In this document: positions 34,015-42,518 of the stretch, one piece after another
Numbering within the stretch: the stretch's first letter is position 1
Layout of the letters: every line of letters begins with the position of its first letter
Origin: Paracoccus sp. S3-43
Lineage (GTDB): Bacteria > Pseudomonadota > Alphaproteobacteria > Rhodobacterales > Rhodobacteraceae
Direction: 5' to 3'
Assembly (NCBI RefSeq): GCF_029027965.1
Contig: NZ_CP119082.1
Span: forward strand, 3,147,001-3,211,000
DNA length: 64,000 bases
Notes under the pieces: model-generated
The model's database searches: none
What the model was told of the DNA's origin: nothing
Seen by the model: only the letters and a program-made list of their open reading frames with translations
Made by a program: the position numbers and the translations under genes

Positions 34015-34959
34015 TCAGCCGGATTTTTCCGCCAGTCCCAGCCGGGACATGCGGCGATACAGCGTCGCCCGCCCGATCCCCAGGGCGCGCGCGGCGGCCG
34101 AGACATTGCCGTCGGACCGCGCCAGCGCGCGGACCACGGCGGCGCGTTCGGCACGCTCGAAGCCGGTCAGGTCGTCGTCGCGGCCCAGCAGGTCGGCCGC
34201 CGGGCGCGGGCGGATCGCGCCCTCGCGCTCCAGCCCCAGGGCGCGGCGCGCGGCGCGGGTGGCGCCGATGGCCAGGTCGTCCTTGTCCAGGGCCAGCAGG
34301 ACGGCGGCATCCGCCGTGTCGTCGGCCACGACGATGCGCGCGTCGGGGAAGCTGGCGCGGAAGAACACCGCCTCGATGGCCCGCGCGGTCTGCGCCACCT
34401 GGGCCGCGATCAGCCGGTTATAGCGTTCGGTCTGTTCGGCGCGGGCCGAGCTGACATCCAGCGCCGCCAGCAGCCGCCCGTCCGGTCCCCAGATCGGCGC
34501 GTCCATGCAGGACATGCCGGTGTTGCGGGTGTGGAAATGTTCGTCGCGGTGGATGGTGACCTGCCGCCCCTCGGCCAGGCAGGTGCCGATGCCGTTGGTG
34601 CCCTGGGCGGCCTCGGACCACCGCGTGCCCTGCCACAGCCCCCAGTCGCGGAACTGTTCGGCATCCGCGCCGTTCACCCGCTGGTCCAGCACCACCCCGT
34701 CGGCATCGGTCAGCATCACGTTGCAGCCCGACAGCCCGACCAGGTTGAACAGCTGGTCCAGTTGCGGGGCGGCCACGCGCAGGAACGGATCCATGGCCTG
34801 CCGGCGCTGGCTCAGCTCCGCAAGGGTCAGCCGTTCGGGGCGGCGGGCGTCGGCGGGATCCAGCCCGTGCTTCAGCAGCGACCGCCGCCATGACGCTGTC
34901 AGGGCCGAGGTCGCGGAACTCGACTGCGACTGCCTTGCGACGTAATCCGCGTGACGCAT
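34015..34959 (-). CDS. GAF-Fis transcriptional regulator without AAA+ domain
   Basis: 314 residues. The N-terminal and GAF part includes [28 protein letters not shown] and [12 protein letters not shown]; further on are [27 protein letters not shown] and [22 protein letters not shown]. The C-terminal Fis HTH is [27 protein letters not shown]. Both halves closely resemble AcoR-type sigma-54 activators, but the central AAA+ module (GAFTGA loop, Walker boxes) is absent. It probably works with sigma-70. It adjoins the aldehyde dehydrogenase and the palindrome. The start is ATG 34959. Confidence 0.85.
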   Translation of the reverse strand: MRHADYVARQSQSSSATSALTASWRRSLLKHGLDPADARRPERLTLAELSQRRQAMDPFLRVAAPQLDQLFNLVGLSGCNVMLTDADGVVLDQRVNGADAEQFRDWGLWQGTRWSEAAQGTNGIGTCLAEGRQVTIHRDEHFHTRNTGMSCMDAPIWGPDGRLLAALDVSSARAEQTERYNRLIAAQVAQTARAIEAVFFRASFPDARIVVADDTADAAVLLALDKDDLAIGATRAARRALGLEREGAIRPRPAADLLGRDDDLTGFERAERAAVVRALARSDGNVSAAARALGIGRATLYRRMSRLGLAEKSG

Positions 34960-35026
34960 ACCGGGCCGGCTCCTCCTCGGCCGGTAGCGGACAGTATAAC
35001 ATGCAACTCTGCAAGAGGACCAAGGG

Positions 35027-37441
35027 CTAATTGCCCCCGGTCCCCGCAGGCAGCCGCCAGGCCAGCACATGGTCGCCCAGGTCGGTGCCGATGGATCCAT
35101 GTCCGCCTGCGACCAGCACCACCACCTGCCGTCCCTGGCTGTCCAGATAGGTCATGGGCGTCGCCTGCCCGCCCGCGGGCAACCTGCCGCGCCACAGTTC
35201 CTGTCCGGTCGTCAGGTCATAGGCGCGGATATAGTTGTCCACGGCGGCGGCCAGGAAGACCACGCCCGACCCGGTGACGACCGGCCCGCCGATGCCGGGC
35301 ATCCCCAGGGGCAGCGGGATCGGCAGCGGGGTCATGTCCATGGTCGTGGCGTTGCGGTGCTTCCAGGCGATCTCGCCCGTGCGCAGGTCGGCGCCCGCGA
35401 CGAACCCCCAGGGCGGCTGCTGGCAGGGGACGCCCAAGGGCGACAGGAACGGTCCCATCTCGATCGCATAGGGGGCGCCGGTATTGGAATTCAGCCCCTG
35501 TTCGCCGGAATTGGTCGCCCCTTCCGCCTGGTCCGCAGGCACCAGGCGCGAGGTGAAGGCCAGTTGCAGCGGCATTCCGAACATCACCTGGCGGCGCGGA
35601 TCGACGGCGATGCCGCCCCAGTTGAAGACGCCGAAATTGCCGGGATAGACGATGGTGCCCTGCAACGAGGGCGGGGTATAGCGTCCCTCGTATCGCAACT
35701 GCCGGAACCGGATGCGGCACAGCATCTGGTCGATCAGCGTCGCGCCCCACATCTGCGATTCGGTCAGCGGTTCCGGCTCGAAGCTCAGCGCCGAAACGGG
35801 CTGGGTCGGCGCTGCGAAATCCTCGGGGACGGTGCCCTGGGGCGCGGGGCGTTCGGTGACGGGCAGGATCGGCTCGCCCGTCTCGCGGTTCAGCACATAC
35901 ACATCGCCCTGCTTGGTCGGCACGACCAGGGCGGGCACCCGGCCCTGCGGCATGTCCAGATCCAGCAACGTCGGCTGGGCGGGCGTGTCCATGTCCCACA
36001 GGTCGTGATGCACGAACTGCTGCACCCAGCGGGCCTGCCCGGTGGCCGCATCCAGCGCCACCACCGAACTGGCATAGGTTTCCTCGGCTTCGTTGCGGAA
36101 CATGCCCAGCTGGTCGGGCGTGCGGTTGCCCATCGGCACATAGACCAGCCCAAGCGCCGGATCCGCCGACATGGGCGCCCAACTGTTGGGCGAGGACGGG
36201 GTATAGACTTGCGCCGGGTCGTTGACATCGAAGGGTTCGGTCGCGCCGGGATTGCCGGAATCCCAGTTCCACAACAGCCGCCCGTCGCGCACGTCATAGG
36301 CGCGGATCACGCCCGACGGGGCGTCGATATCGTAATTGTCGTTGACCGCGCCGCCGACCACCAGGGCATTGCCGACGATCACCGGGGGCGAGGTGGAGTA
36401 ATAGAAGCCCGCCTGCCGGAACGGCATGTTGTGGATCAGGTTCAGCGATCCGTTGTCGGCGAAATCGGCGCAAAGCTCGCCCGTGGTCGGATCCAGGGCC
36501 AGCAGATGCGCGTCCGAGGTCGGCATGAACAGCCGCGTGTCGCATCGCATGTCGGGCGTCGCATCCGCGGTGACGGCGGCGGCGACGGCGGGGGTGGCGG
36601 GATGGTCGGTATCGGCGGGCAGGACCGCCGCCGCACCCGAGGGCGCCGCCGCGCCCCCATCGCCGGGCCAGTAGCTGACGCCCCGGCAGGTCTGGTGCTG
36701 GCGCTGGCTCAGCGGGCTGATATCGGCCTTGTAGACCCACCGCTCCGCGCCGGTATCGGCATCCAGCGCCACCAGCCAGTTATGCGGCGTGCACAGATAC
36801 AGCGTGTTGCCGATCTTGATCGGCGTCGCCTGATAGGTCGTCTCGTCCGTGTCGCCGGGCTGCCTCAGGTCGCCGGTCCGATAGGTCCAGGCGGTTTCCA
36901 GCGCGGCGACGTTTTCGGCGGTGATCTGGTCCAACGGGGAATACCGCTGCCCGAAATCGGTGCGGCCATAGGCCAGCCAGTCCTCGGGCCCGCCGGGCGG
37001 TCCCATGTCGGGATCGGCATTGGCGATCTGGTCGGGCAGCGTGCCCTTGATTTCATGCGGGTCGGTGGCGAGGCTGCCCAGCAGACCCAGTCCGGCGATC
37101 ACCGCCACTGCCAGCAGCGCAACCCGTCCAGACCGCTGTCGCGGAGCCCCGAAGGGCAGCAGCAACAGCAGGCCCAGGATCAGGAACATCCCCATGCGCG
37201 AGGCAAGCGCCCACCAGTCATAGCCCGCGTCGAACCAGGACCAGGCCGACAGCGCGATCAGGAAACCGGCATAGGCCCAGTGGGTCACCGGGCTGCGCAC
37301 GAAGGCCAGCAGCGCCACCAGCAGCAGCGCCGCGCCCGCGACGGCGATGAACGGGCTGCCGCCAAGGATCGCAAGATAGATGCCGCCCGCCAGCAGGGCG
37401 GCGCCGATGATGCCAAAGACCAGGGTGAGGAAGATGCGCAT
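35027..37441 (-). CDS. gcd: Membrane-bound PQQ-dependent glucose dehydrogenase
   Basis: Oxidises glucose to gluconolactone on the periplasmic face and passes electrons to ubiquinone. The 804 residues have an N-terminal membrane anchor of about five helices (residues 1-130). An eight-bladed propeller follows with quinoprotein repeats such as DWLAYGRTDFGQRYSPLDQIT, HNWLVALDADTGAERWVYK, HQTCRGVSYWPG and VVPTKQGDVYVLNRETG. The ATG 37441 follows AAAAGGGGG. PQQ for it is made by pqqABCDE 7.7 kb away. It sits between the GAF-Fis regulator and the agl operon, in the same orientation. Confidence 0.93.
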   Translation of the reverse strand: MRIFLTLVFGIIGAALLAGGIYLAILGGSPFIAVAGAALLLVALLAFVRSPVTHWAYAGFLIALSAWSWFDAGYDWWALASRMGMFLILGLLLLLPFGAPRQRSGRVALLAVAVIAGLGLLGSLATDPHEIKGTLPDQIANADPDMGPPGGPEDWLAYGRTDFGQRYSPLDQITAENVAALETAWTYRTGDLRQPGDTDETTYQATPIKIGNTLYLCTPHNWLVALDADTGAERWVYKADISPLSQRQHQTCRGVSYWPGDGGAAAPSGAAAVLPADTDHPATPAVAAAVTADATPDMRCDTRLFMPTSDAHLLALDPTTGELCADFADNGSLNLIHNMPFRQAGFYYSTSPPVIVGNALVVGGAVNDNYDIDAPSGVIRAYDVRDGRLLWNWDSGNPGATEPFDVNDPAQVYTPSSPNSWAPMSADPALGLVYVPMGNRTPDQLGMFRNEAEETYASSVVALDAATGQARWVQQFVHHDLWDMDTPAQPTLLDLDMPQGRVPALVVPTKQGDVYVLNRETGEPILPVTERPAPQGTVPEDFAAPTQPVSALSFEPEPLTESQMWGATLIDQMLCRIRFRQLRYEGRYTPPSLQGTIVYPGNFGVFNWGGIAVDPRRQVMFGMPLQLAFTSRLVPADQAEGATNSGEQGLNSNTGAPYAIEMGPFLSPLGVPCQQPPWGFVAGADLRTGEIAWKHRNATTMDMTPLPIPLPLGMPGIGGPVVTGSGVVFLAAAVDNYIRAYDLTTGQELWRGRLPAGGQATPMTYLDSQGRQVVVLVAGGHGSIGTDLGDHVLAWRLPAGTGGN

Positions 37442-37466
37442 GGTACCCCCTTTTCGAAGGTGACTC

Positions 37467-37487
37467 GGAACCCTGGACGATGGTTCC
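37467..37487. promoter_or_regulatory. Inverted repeat upstream of gcd
   Basis: GGAACC, nine bases, GGTTCC is centred about 35 bp before the gcd ATG. The 6-bp dyad has LacI/GntR-like spacing, so it is a candidate operator or leader hairpin. No matching regulator gene is adjacent. Confidence 0.35.
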
Positions 37488-37604
37488 CAAGACGTTGTGG
37501 AAACCGGGATCGGCATAGCGGATATGCACCAGACGCGGGGCAGGTTTTCGAAGCCTGGCGGTGTGGGTGGCGGGCGGATCGCGTCGCGAAGGAGGGTCTT
37601 GGCC

Positions 37605-37627
37605 GGGGGCCTCGCGGAAAGGCCCCC
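37605..37627 (-). terminator. Hairpin after the agl operon
   Basis: GGGGGCC, nine-base loop, GGCCCCC lies 51 bp after the aglK stop (37679) in the 237-bp gap before gcd. No clear T-tract follows; rho-dependent or processing function is as likely. The rest of the gap holds the dyad at 37467 and no gene. Confidence 0.4.
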
Positions 37628-37678
37628 GCCCGCCCTCTACCAGCAGACCGGAATCCGCAGGCGCAGCCGGAACCCCTG

Positions 37679-38788
37679 TCACACAGGGCGGCAGTTCCCC
37701 CCGTCGCGATACAGCAGCGATTGCCCGTTGTGAAAAAGGTGCAGCGCCGCCGGATCGGCGGTCAGGCGCACCATCCGGCCGGTAAGGCCGGGATGGATGC
37801 CGGGCAGCTTGGCGACGACCGGCACGCCCTCGCCCCCCGGGCCGAAATAAAGCAGCGTCACCTCGCCCAGGGCCTCGGTCAGGTCGACCGTGCCTGCGAA
37901 GATCGCGGGACCGTCGGTTTCGCGCATGTCCTCGGGGCGGAGGCCCAGGTTGACGCGCATCCCCTCGTCCCCCGCGCGGGTCGGGATCGCCACCTGCGCG
38001 GTGCCGCCGCCGTCAAGCTGCACGGTGGTCGTGGCGCCGATGCCGGTCACGCGGCCCGGCAGCAGGTTCATCGCCGGGCTGCCGATGAAGCGGGCCACGA
38101 GTTCGTTCATCGGGCGCGCATAGAGTTCCAGCGGCGCGCCGACCTGGGCGATGCCGCCGCCCGCCAGAACGACGATGCGGTCGGCAAGCGTCATCGCCTC
38201 GGTCTGGTCATGGGTGACATAGATCATCGTGCGGTCGGGCATCACGGCCTTCAGCTGCGCGATCTCGATCCGCGTGGCGACGCGCAGGGCGGCGTCCAGG
38301 TTCGATAGCGGCTCGTCGAACAGATAGACCTTGGGATCGCGCAGGATCGCCCGGCCGATGGCGACCCGCTGGCGCTGCCCGCCCGACAGCGCCTTGGGCA
38401 GCCGGTCCAGATAGGGGGTCAGTTGCAGCATCCGGCCCGCGCGGTCGGTGGCCTCGCGCACCTCGGCGCGCGACTTGCCCGCGATCCTCAGCGCGAAGGC
38501 CATGTTGTCGCGCACCGTCATGTGCGGATAAAGGGCATAGGACTGGAACACCATGGCGATGCCACGCTGGCTGGGCGGGATGTCGTTCACCCGCTGCCCG
38601 TCGATGTCCAGCGTCCCGGCGCCGATCCGTTCCAGCCCGGCGATCATCCGCAGCAGGGTCGATTTCCCGCAACCCGACGGCCCAACGAACACGATGAATT
38701 CGCCCGACCTGATCTCCAGGTCGATGTCGCGCAACACCTGCACGTCGCCATAGGACTTGGCGATCCCGGTCAGCTTCAGATCGACCAT
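37679..38788 (-). CDS. aglK: Alpha-glucoside ABC transporter ATP-binding protein
   Basis: 369-residue MalK/UgpC-type ATPase. Walker A is GPSGCGKSTLLRM, the signature LSGGQRQRVAIGRA, Walker B VYLFDEPLSNLDAALR, and the H-loop THDQTEAMTLADRI. A C-terminal regulatory TOBE domain follows. It energises the AglEFG importer and is last in the operon aglE-F-G-A-K. Confidence 0.9.
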   Translation of the reverse strand: MVDLKLTGIAKSYGDVQVLRDIDLEIRSGEFIVFVGPSGCGKSTLLRMIAGLERIGAGTLDIDGQRVNDIPPSQRGIAMVFQSYALYPHMTVRDNMAFALRIAGKSRAEVREATDRAGRMLQLTPYLDRLPKALSGGQRQRVAIGRAILRDPKVYLFDEPLSNLDAALRVATRIEIAQLKAVMPDRTMIYVTHDQTEAMTLADRIVVLAGGGIAQVGAPLELYARPMNELVARFIGSPAMNLLPGRVTGIGATTTVQLDGGGTAQVAIPTRAGDEGMRVNLGLRPEDMRETDGPAIFAGTVDLTEALGEVTLLYFGPGGEGVPVVAKLPGIHPGLTGRMVRLTADPAALHLFHNGQSLLYRDGGNCRPV

Positions 38789-38800
38789 GAGCTTCCCCTG

Positions 38801-40345
38801 TCACCCCTCGATGATCTGGACCTGCCACGGGTTCAGGCCGCCCGCCTCGGTGTCCGACAGGTTGGCGCGGATATGCAGCGTCTGATGGTGGTCGGCGCGC
38901 TTGAAGGTCAGGACCGGGCCGTCGGCATGCATGTCCGTCATGGATCCGCCACGCAGCGCCGAATGCTTGCGGCGCAGCCCGATGGCCCAGCGGTAATGGT
39001 GCAGCATGGATTGCGCGTCGGCTTCCTGCCCCACCACGGTGCGTTGCAGATGGGTATGAGGCACCGGCAGCCAGGGCTTGGCCGTCGAAAAGCCGCCATT
39101 GACGCCCATGTCCCAGACCATCGGCGTCCGGCAACCGTCGCGGCCCTTGAATTCCGGCCAGAATTCCTTGCCATAGGGATCCTGCAAATCCTCGAAGGCG
39201 ATGTCAGCCTCGGGCAGGCCCAGTTCCTCGCCCTGATACAGGCAGACCGATCCCTTCAGGCACAGCAGCACCGTCGCATAGGCCTTGGCGGCCTGGTCCG
39301 ACAGGTTCCAGCGGCTGATATGGCGCACGACATCGTGGTTCGACATCGCCCAGCACGGCCAGGAATTCGGCGCGACGGAATGCAGGGCCTCGAACACCTC
39401 GGAGATGCGGGTGGCGGCCAGATCCTGGCCCGACAGGAAGTCGAACACATAGGACATCTGCATCCGGCCCGCGACGCCGGTATATTCCTCCAGCAGTTCC
39501 AGCGCGCGTTCGCTGTCGCCGATCTCGCCGATCACGGCGGCGCCGTAACTGCGCAGCAGCGTCGCCATCCGCTCAAGGAAGGCGATGTTTTCGGGCTGCG
39601 ACTTGTCATGGCGGTGGCTCTGGTGGTTATAGGGATTGACCGCCGGGGCCGTGTCGGACTTGCGCAATTCCTTCGCCAGGGGCGGGTTGTCGCGCAGTTG
39701 CGCGTCGTGGAAATAGAAGTTGACGGTATCCAGCCGGAAGCCGTCCACGCCCTTGTCCAGCCAGAATTTCGCCATGTCCAGCAATTCGTCCTGCACTTCC
39801 GCGTTGTGGAAGTTCAGGTCGGGCTGCGAGGCCAGGAAATTGTGCAGGTAATACTGTTCGCGCCGCGCGTCCCATTGCCAGGCCGGACCGCCGAAGATCG
39901 ACAGCCAGTTGGTGGGCGGCGTCCCGTCGGGCTTGGGATCGGCCCAGACATACCAGTCGGCCTTGTCGTTGTCGCGGCTGGCGCGGCTTTCGATGAACCA
40001 CGGGTGCTGGTCCGAGGTATGCGACATCACCAGGTCGATCATCACCTTCAGGCCCAACTCATGGGCGCGTTCGATCAGGACGTCGAAATCCTCCATCCCG
40101 CCGAACAGCGGGTCGATGCCGCGATAGTCGCAGACATCATAGCCGAAATCCTTCATGGGCGACGTGAAGAAGGGCGAGATCCAGACCGCATCCACCCCAA
40201 GCGAGGCGACATAAGGCAGGCGCTGCGTGATCCCCGCCAGATCGCCGATGCCGTCGCCGGTCGTGTCCTGAAAACTGCGCGGATAGATCTGATAGATCAC
40301 GCCGCCCTTCCACCAATCCACGGTCTTTTCCGTCAAGTCATCCAC
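38801..40345 (-). CDS. aglA: Alpha-glucosidase, GH13
   Basis: Hydrolyses alpha-glucosides such as sucrose, maltose or trehalose after import. The 514-residue GH13 protein has WWKGGVIYQIYPRSFQDTTGDGIGDLAGI, the conserved AVWISPF and VMSHTSDQHPWF. The nucleophile aspartate is in GFRLDTVNFYF, the acid/base glutamate in AVIGEIGD and the transition-state aspartate in AMSNHDVVR. The only start compatible with the frame is GTG at 40345, overlapping the aglG stop by 8 bp. Its place inside the importer operon supports the name. Confidence 0.9.
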   Translation of the reverse strand: MDDLTEKTVDWWKGGVIYQIYPRSFQDTTGDGIGDLAGITQRLPYVASLGVDAVWISPFFTSPMKDFGYDVCDYRGIDPLFGGMEDFDVLIERAHELGLKVMIDLVMSHTSDQHPWFIESRASRDNDKADWYVWADPKPDGTPPTNWLSIFGGPAWQWDARREQYYLHNFLASQPDLNFHNAEVQDELLDMAKFWLDKGVDGFRLDTVNFYFHDAQLRDNPPLAKELRKSDTAPAVNPYNHQSHRHDKSQPENIAFLERMATLLRSYGAAVIGEIGDSERALELLEEYTGVAGRMQMSYVFDFLSGQDLAATRISEVFEALHSVAPNSWPCWAMSNHDVVRHISRWNLSDQAAKAYATVLLCLKGSVCLYQGEELGLPEADIAFEDLQDPYGKEFWPEFKGRDGCRTPMVWDMGVNGGFSTAKPWLPVPHTHLQRTVVGQEADAQSMLHHYRWAIGLRRKHSALRGGSMTDMHADGPVLTFKRADHHQTLHIRANLSDTEAGGLNPWQVQIIEG

Positions 40346-41471
40346 CTTTCACCGATCCGGCCAGCAATCCGCGAACCAGATATTTCTGCATCGCAAAGAA
40401 CACGACCAGCGGCACCGCGATCGAGACGAAGGCCGAGGCGGCAAGGATTTCCCACTCCCCGCCCTTCGATCCCATCAATTCGCGCAGGACGCCGGTCATG
40501 ACCAGTTGCTCCCTGGTATTGCCCAGGAAAACGGTCGCGACCAGCAGGTCGTTCCAGACCCACAGGAACTGGAAGATCGCAAAGCCCGCCAGTGCCGGAA
40601 AAGACAGCGGCAGGACGATCTTGCGGAAAATCTGGAACTCTGTCGCGCCGTCGACACGGGCGGATTCGATCACCTCGCGCGGCAGGCCGACCATGGAGTT
40701 GCGCAGAAGATAGATCGCCAGCGGCAGGCCGAAGCCGGTATGCGCGAGCCAGATCCCCAGATAGCCCTTGCCGATCCCCAGCTCGTTGTGCAGCCGCAAC
40801 AGCGGGATCAGCGCCACCTGCAAGGGCACCACCAGCAGCCCCACCACGGCGGCGGTCAGGATGGCGCGGCCCGGAAACTCCATCCAGGCCAGGGCATAGG
40901 CGGCGAAGGCGGCGATCAGGATCGGGATCACGGTGGCGGGGATGGTCACGGTCAGCGTGTTCATGAAGGCCCGGCCCAGGCCTTCGGCGGTCAGGACACG
41001 GCTGTAGGTCTCGGCCATCAGGCGGGCGGGGGCGCGGGTGGTGACGAAGATCCGCTCGCCCCGGCGCATCTCGAACGGGGTGGGCGAGGTCATGCGATAG
41101 CTGCCGTCGCCGGCCACGGTGATCTGCCAGCCGTCGCCGATCTTGGCCGTGTCGCCCGGCTGGAAGGCCCCCGGTTCGCGGGCGCGGGTGCCCCAGGCGA
41201 TCAGGGTCTGGCCTTCGGTCAGCACGTTGCCCTCGATCACATATTGCCCGTCCCGCTGGACCGCGTCCTCGGCCGTGCCGCTGCGCAGGAAGCCGGTGGC
41301 CTCCTGCGCGGAAAACGACCGCCACCAGCCCGAGGTCAGGATCTGGTCGCGATCCCGGAAGGACGACACCAGCAGGCCCAGCGTCGGGATGGTCCACAAC
41401 AGCACCAGCAGGAAGGCCGCGATGTTGACCGCCCAGACGAGGCTTGATTTCTGTCCGGCCATGCCCTTCAT
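40338..41471 (-). CDS. aglG: Alpha-glucoside ABC transporter permease
   Basis: 377-residue inner-membrane permease with six predicted segments. The EAA loop is near EVIESARVDGATEFQIFRKIVLPLS. A large periplasmic insertion of about 110 residues (TSGWWRSFSAQEATGFLRSGTAE through APARLMAE) follows the first membrane segment, as in AglG. ATG 41471 overlaps the aglF stop as TGATG; GTG at 41474 is an alternative start in the same frame. Confidence 0.9.
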   Translation of the reverse strand: MKGMAGQKSSLVWAVNIAAFLLVLLWTIPTLGLLVSSFRDRDQILTSGWWRSFSAQEATGFLRSGTAEDAVQRDGQYVIEGNVLTEGQTLIAWGTRAREPGAFQPGDTAKIGDGWQITVAGDGSYRMTSPTPFEMRRGERIFVTTRAPARLMAETYSRVLTAEGLGRAFMNTLTVTIPATVIPILIAAFAAYALAWMEFPGRAILTAAVVGLLVVPLQVALIPLLRLHNELGIGKGYLGIWLAHTGFGLPLAIYLLRNSMVGLPREVIESARVDGATEFQIFRKIVLPLSFPALAGFAIFQFLWVWNDLLVATVFLGNTREQLVMTGVLRELMGSKGGEWEILAASAFVSIAVPLVVFFAMQKYLVRGLLAGSVKGG

Positions 41472-42466
41472 CACCGCGCCTCGCGCCGGGCGTGGACGAT
41501 GTTCCAGATCATGATCGGCGTGACCAGCAGCATCAGGATGATGGCGATGGCCGATCCGCGCCCGTAATCAGGGGTGCCGCGGAACATCCAGTCATACATC
41601 AGGTTCGCCAGCACCTGCGTGCCCCATTGCCCGTTGGTCATCACGAAGACGATGTCGAAGACCTTCAGCACCACGATGGTGATGGTGGTCCAGACCACCG
41701 CGATGGTGCCCATGATCTGCGGCACCTTGATCCTGAAGAACACCTGCCAAGGGGACGCGCCGTCCAGGATCGCGGCCTCGATGGTTTCTTCCGGGATGCC
41801 GCGCAGGGCGGCGGACAGGATCACCATGGCGAACCCGGTCTGGATCCAGACCAGCACGATCATCAGGAACAGGTTGTTCCAGGGGATCAGCGTCAGCCAC
41901 AGTTGCGGCCCCCCGCCGAGCGCCTGGACGATGGCGTTCAGCAACCCGATCTGGTTCTCGCCCGGCGCGCGGTATTCATAGATGAATTTCCAGATCACCC
42001 CGGCGCCGACGAAGCTGATCGCCATCGGCATGAAGATCAGCGACTTGCCGATATGGCCCCATTTCAGCCGGTCGGTCAGTTGCGCCGCTATCAGCCCGAA
42101 CAGCGTGGACAGCGCCGGCACGACCAGCAGCCACAGCAGGTTGTTGCGCATGGATTCGCGGAATTTTCCGTCACCCATCAGCCAGGCATAGTTGGACCCG
42201 CCCACGAATTCGGTGCCCCGCGCATTGTGGAGCGACCGCCACAGGCTGTCGAAGATCGGATAGACCAGATAGACGCCCAGGAACAGGATCGCCGGACCCA
42301 GAAACAGCCAGGGCCGGATCTGGCCCGCCTTGCGGATATTATCCCCGGCATTCGGCCCGCGCGGGGGATAGATGCGGTCCAGGATCAGGTTCGATCCCCA
42401 GAACCAGGCCACGCAGCCGAAGACGCCGATGGCGATGGTGCCGACGGCCAGCCAGAGCAGTTCCAT
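41471..42466 (-). CDS. aglF: Alpha-glucoside ABC transporter permease
   Basis: 331-residue MalF-like permease with N-terminal hydrophobic segment (LLWLAVGTIAIGVFGCVAWFW), then a six-helix core. The EAA loop is ETIEAAILDGASPWQVFFRIKVPQI. It pairs with AglG to form the membrane channel. It lies 52 bp after the aglE stop. Confidence 0.9.
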   Translation of the reverse strand: MELLWLAVGTIAIGVFGCVAWFWGSNLILDRIYPPRGPNAGDNIRKAGQIRPWLFLGPAILFLGVYLVYPIFDSLWRSLHNARGTEFVGGSNYAWLMGDGKFRESMRNNLLWLLVVPALSTLFGLIAAQLTDRLKWGHIGKSLIFMPMAISFVGAGVIWKFIYEYRAPGENQIGLLNAIVQALGGGPQLWLTLIPWNNLFLMIVLVWIQTGFAMVILSAALRGIPEETIEAAILDGASPWQVFFRIKVPQIMGTIAVVWTTITIVVLKVFDIVFVMTNGQWGTQVLANLMYDWMFRGTPDYGRGSAIAIILMLLVTPIMIWNIVHARREAR

Positions 42467-42518
42467 TCCGATGCCCCCGATGCGACTGGGCGCGGCGGTG
42501 GGTCCGCCGCGCCGGGCC

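Noticed and set aside
35069-38308. 1079-codon plus-strand frame across gcd and aglK
   Set aside because: Crosses two genes and an intergenic gap, with low-complexity His/Gln/Arg composition typical of antisense frames.
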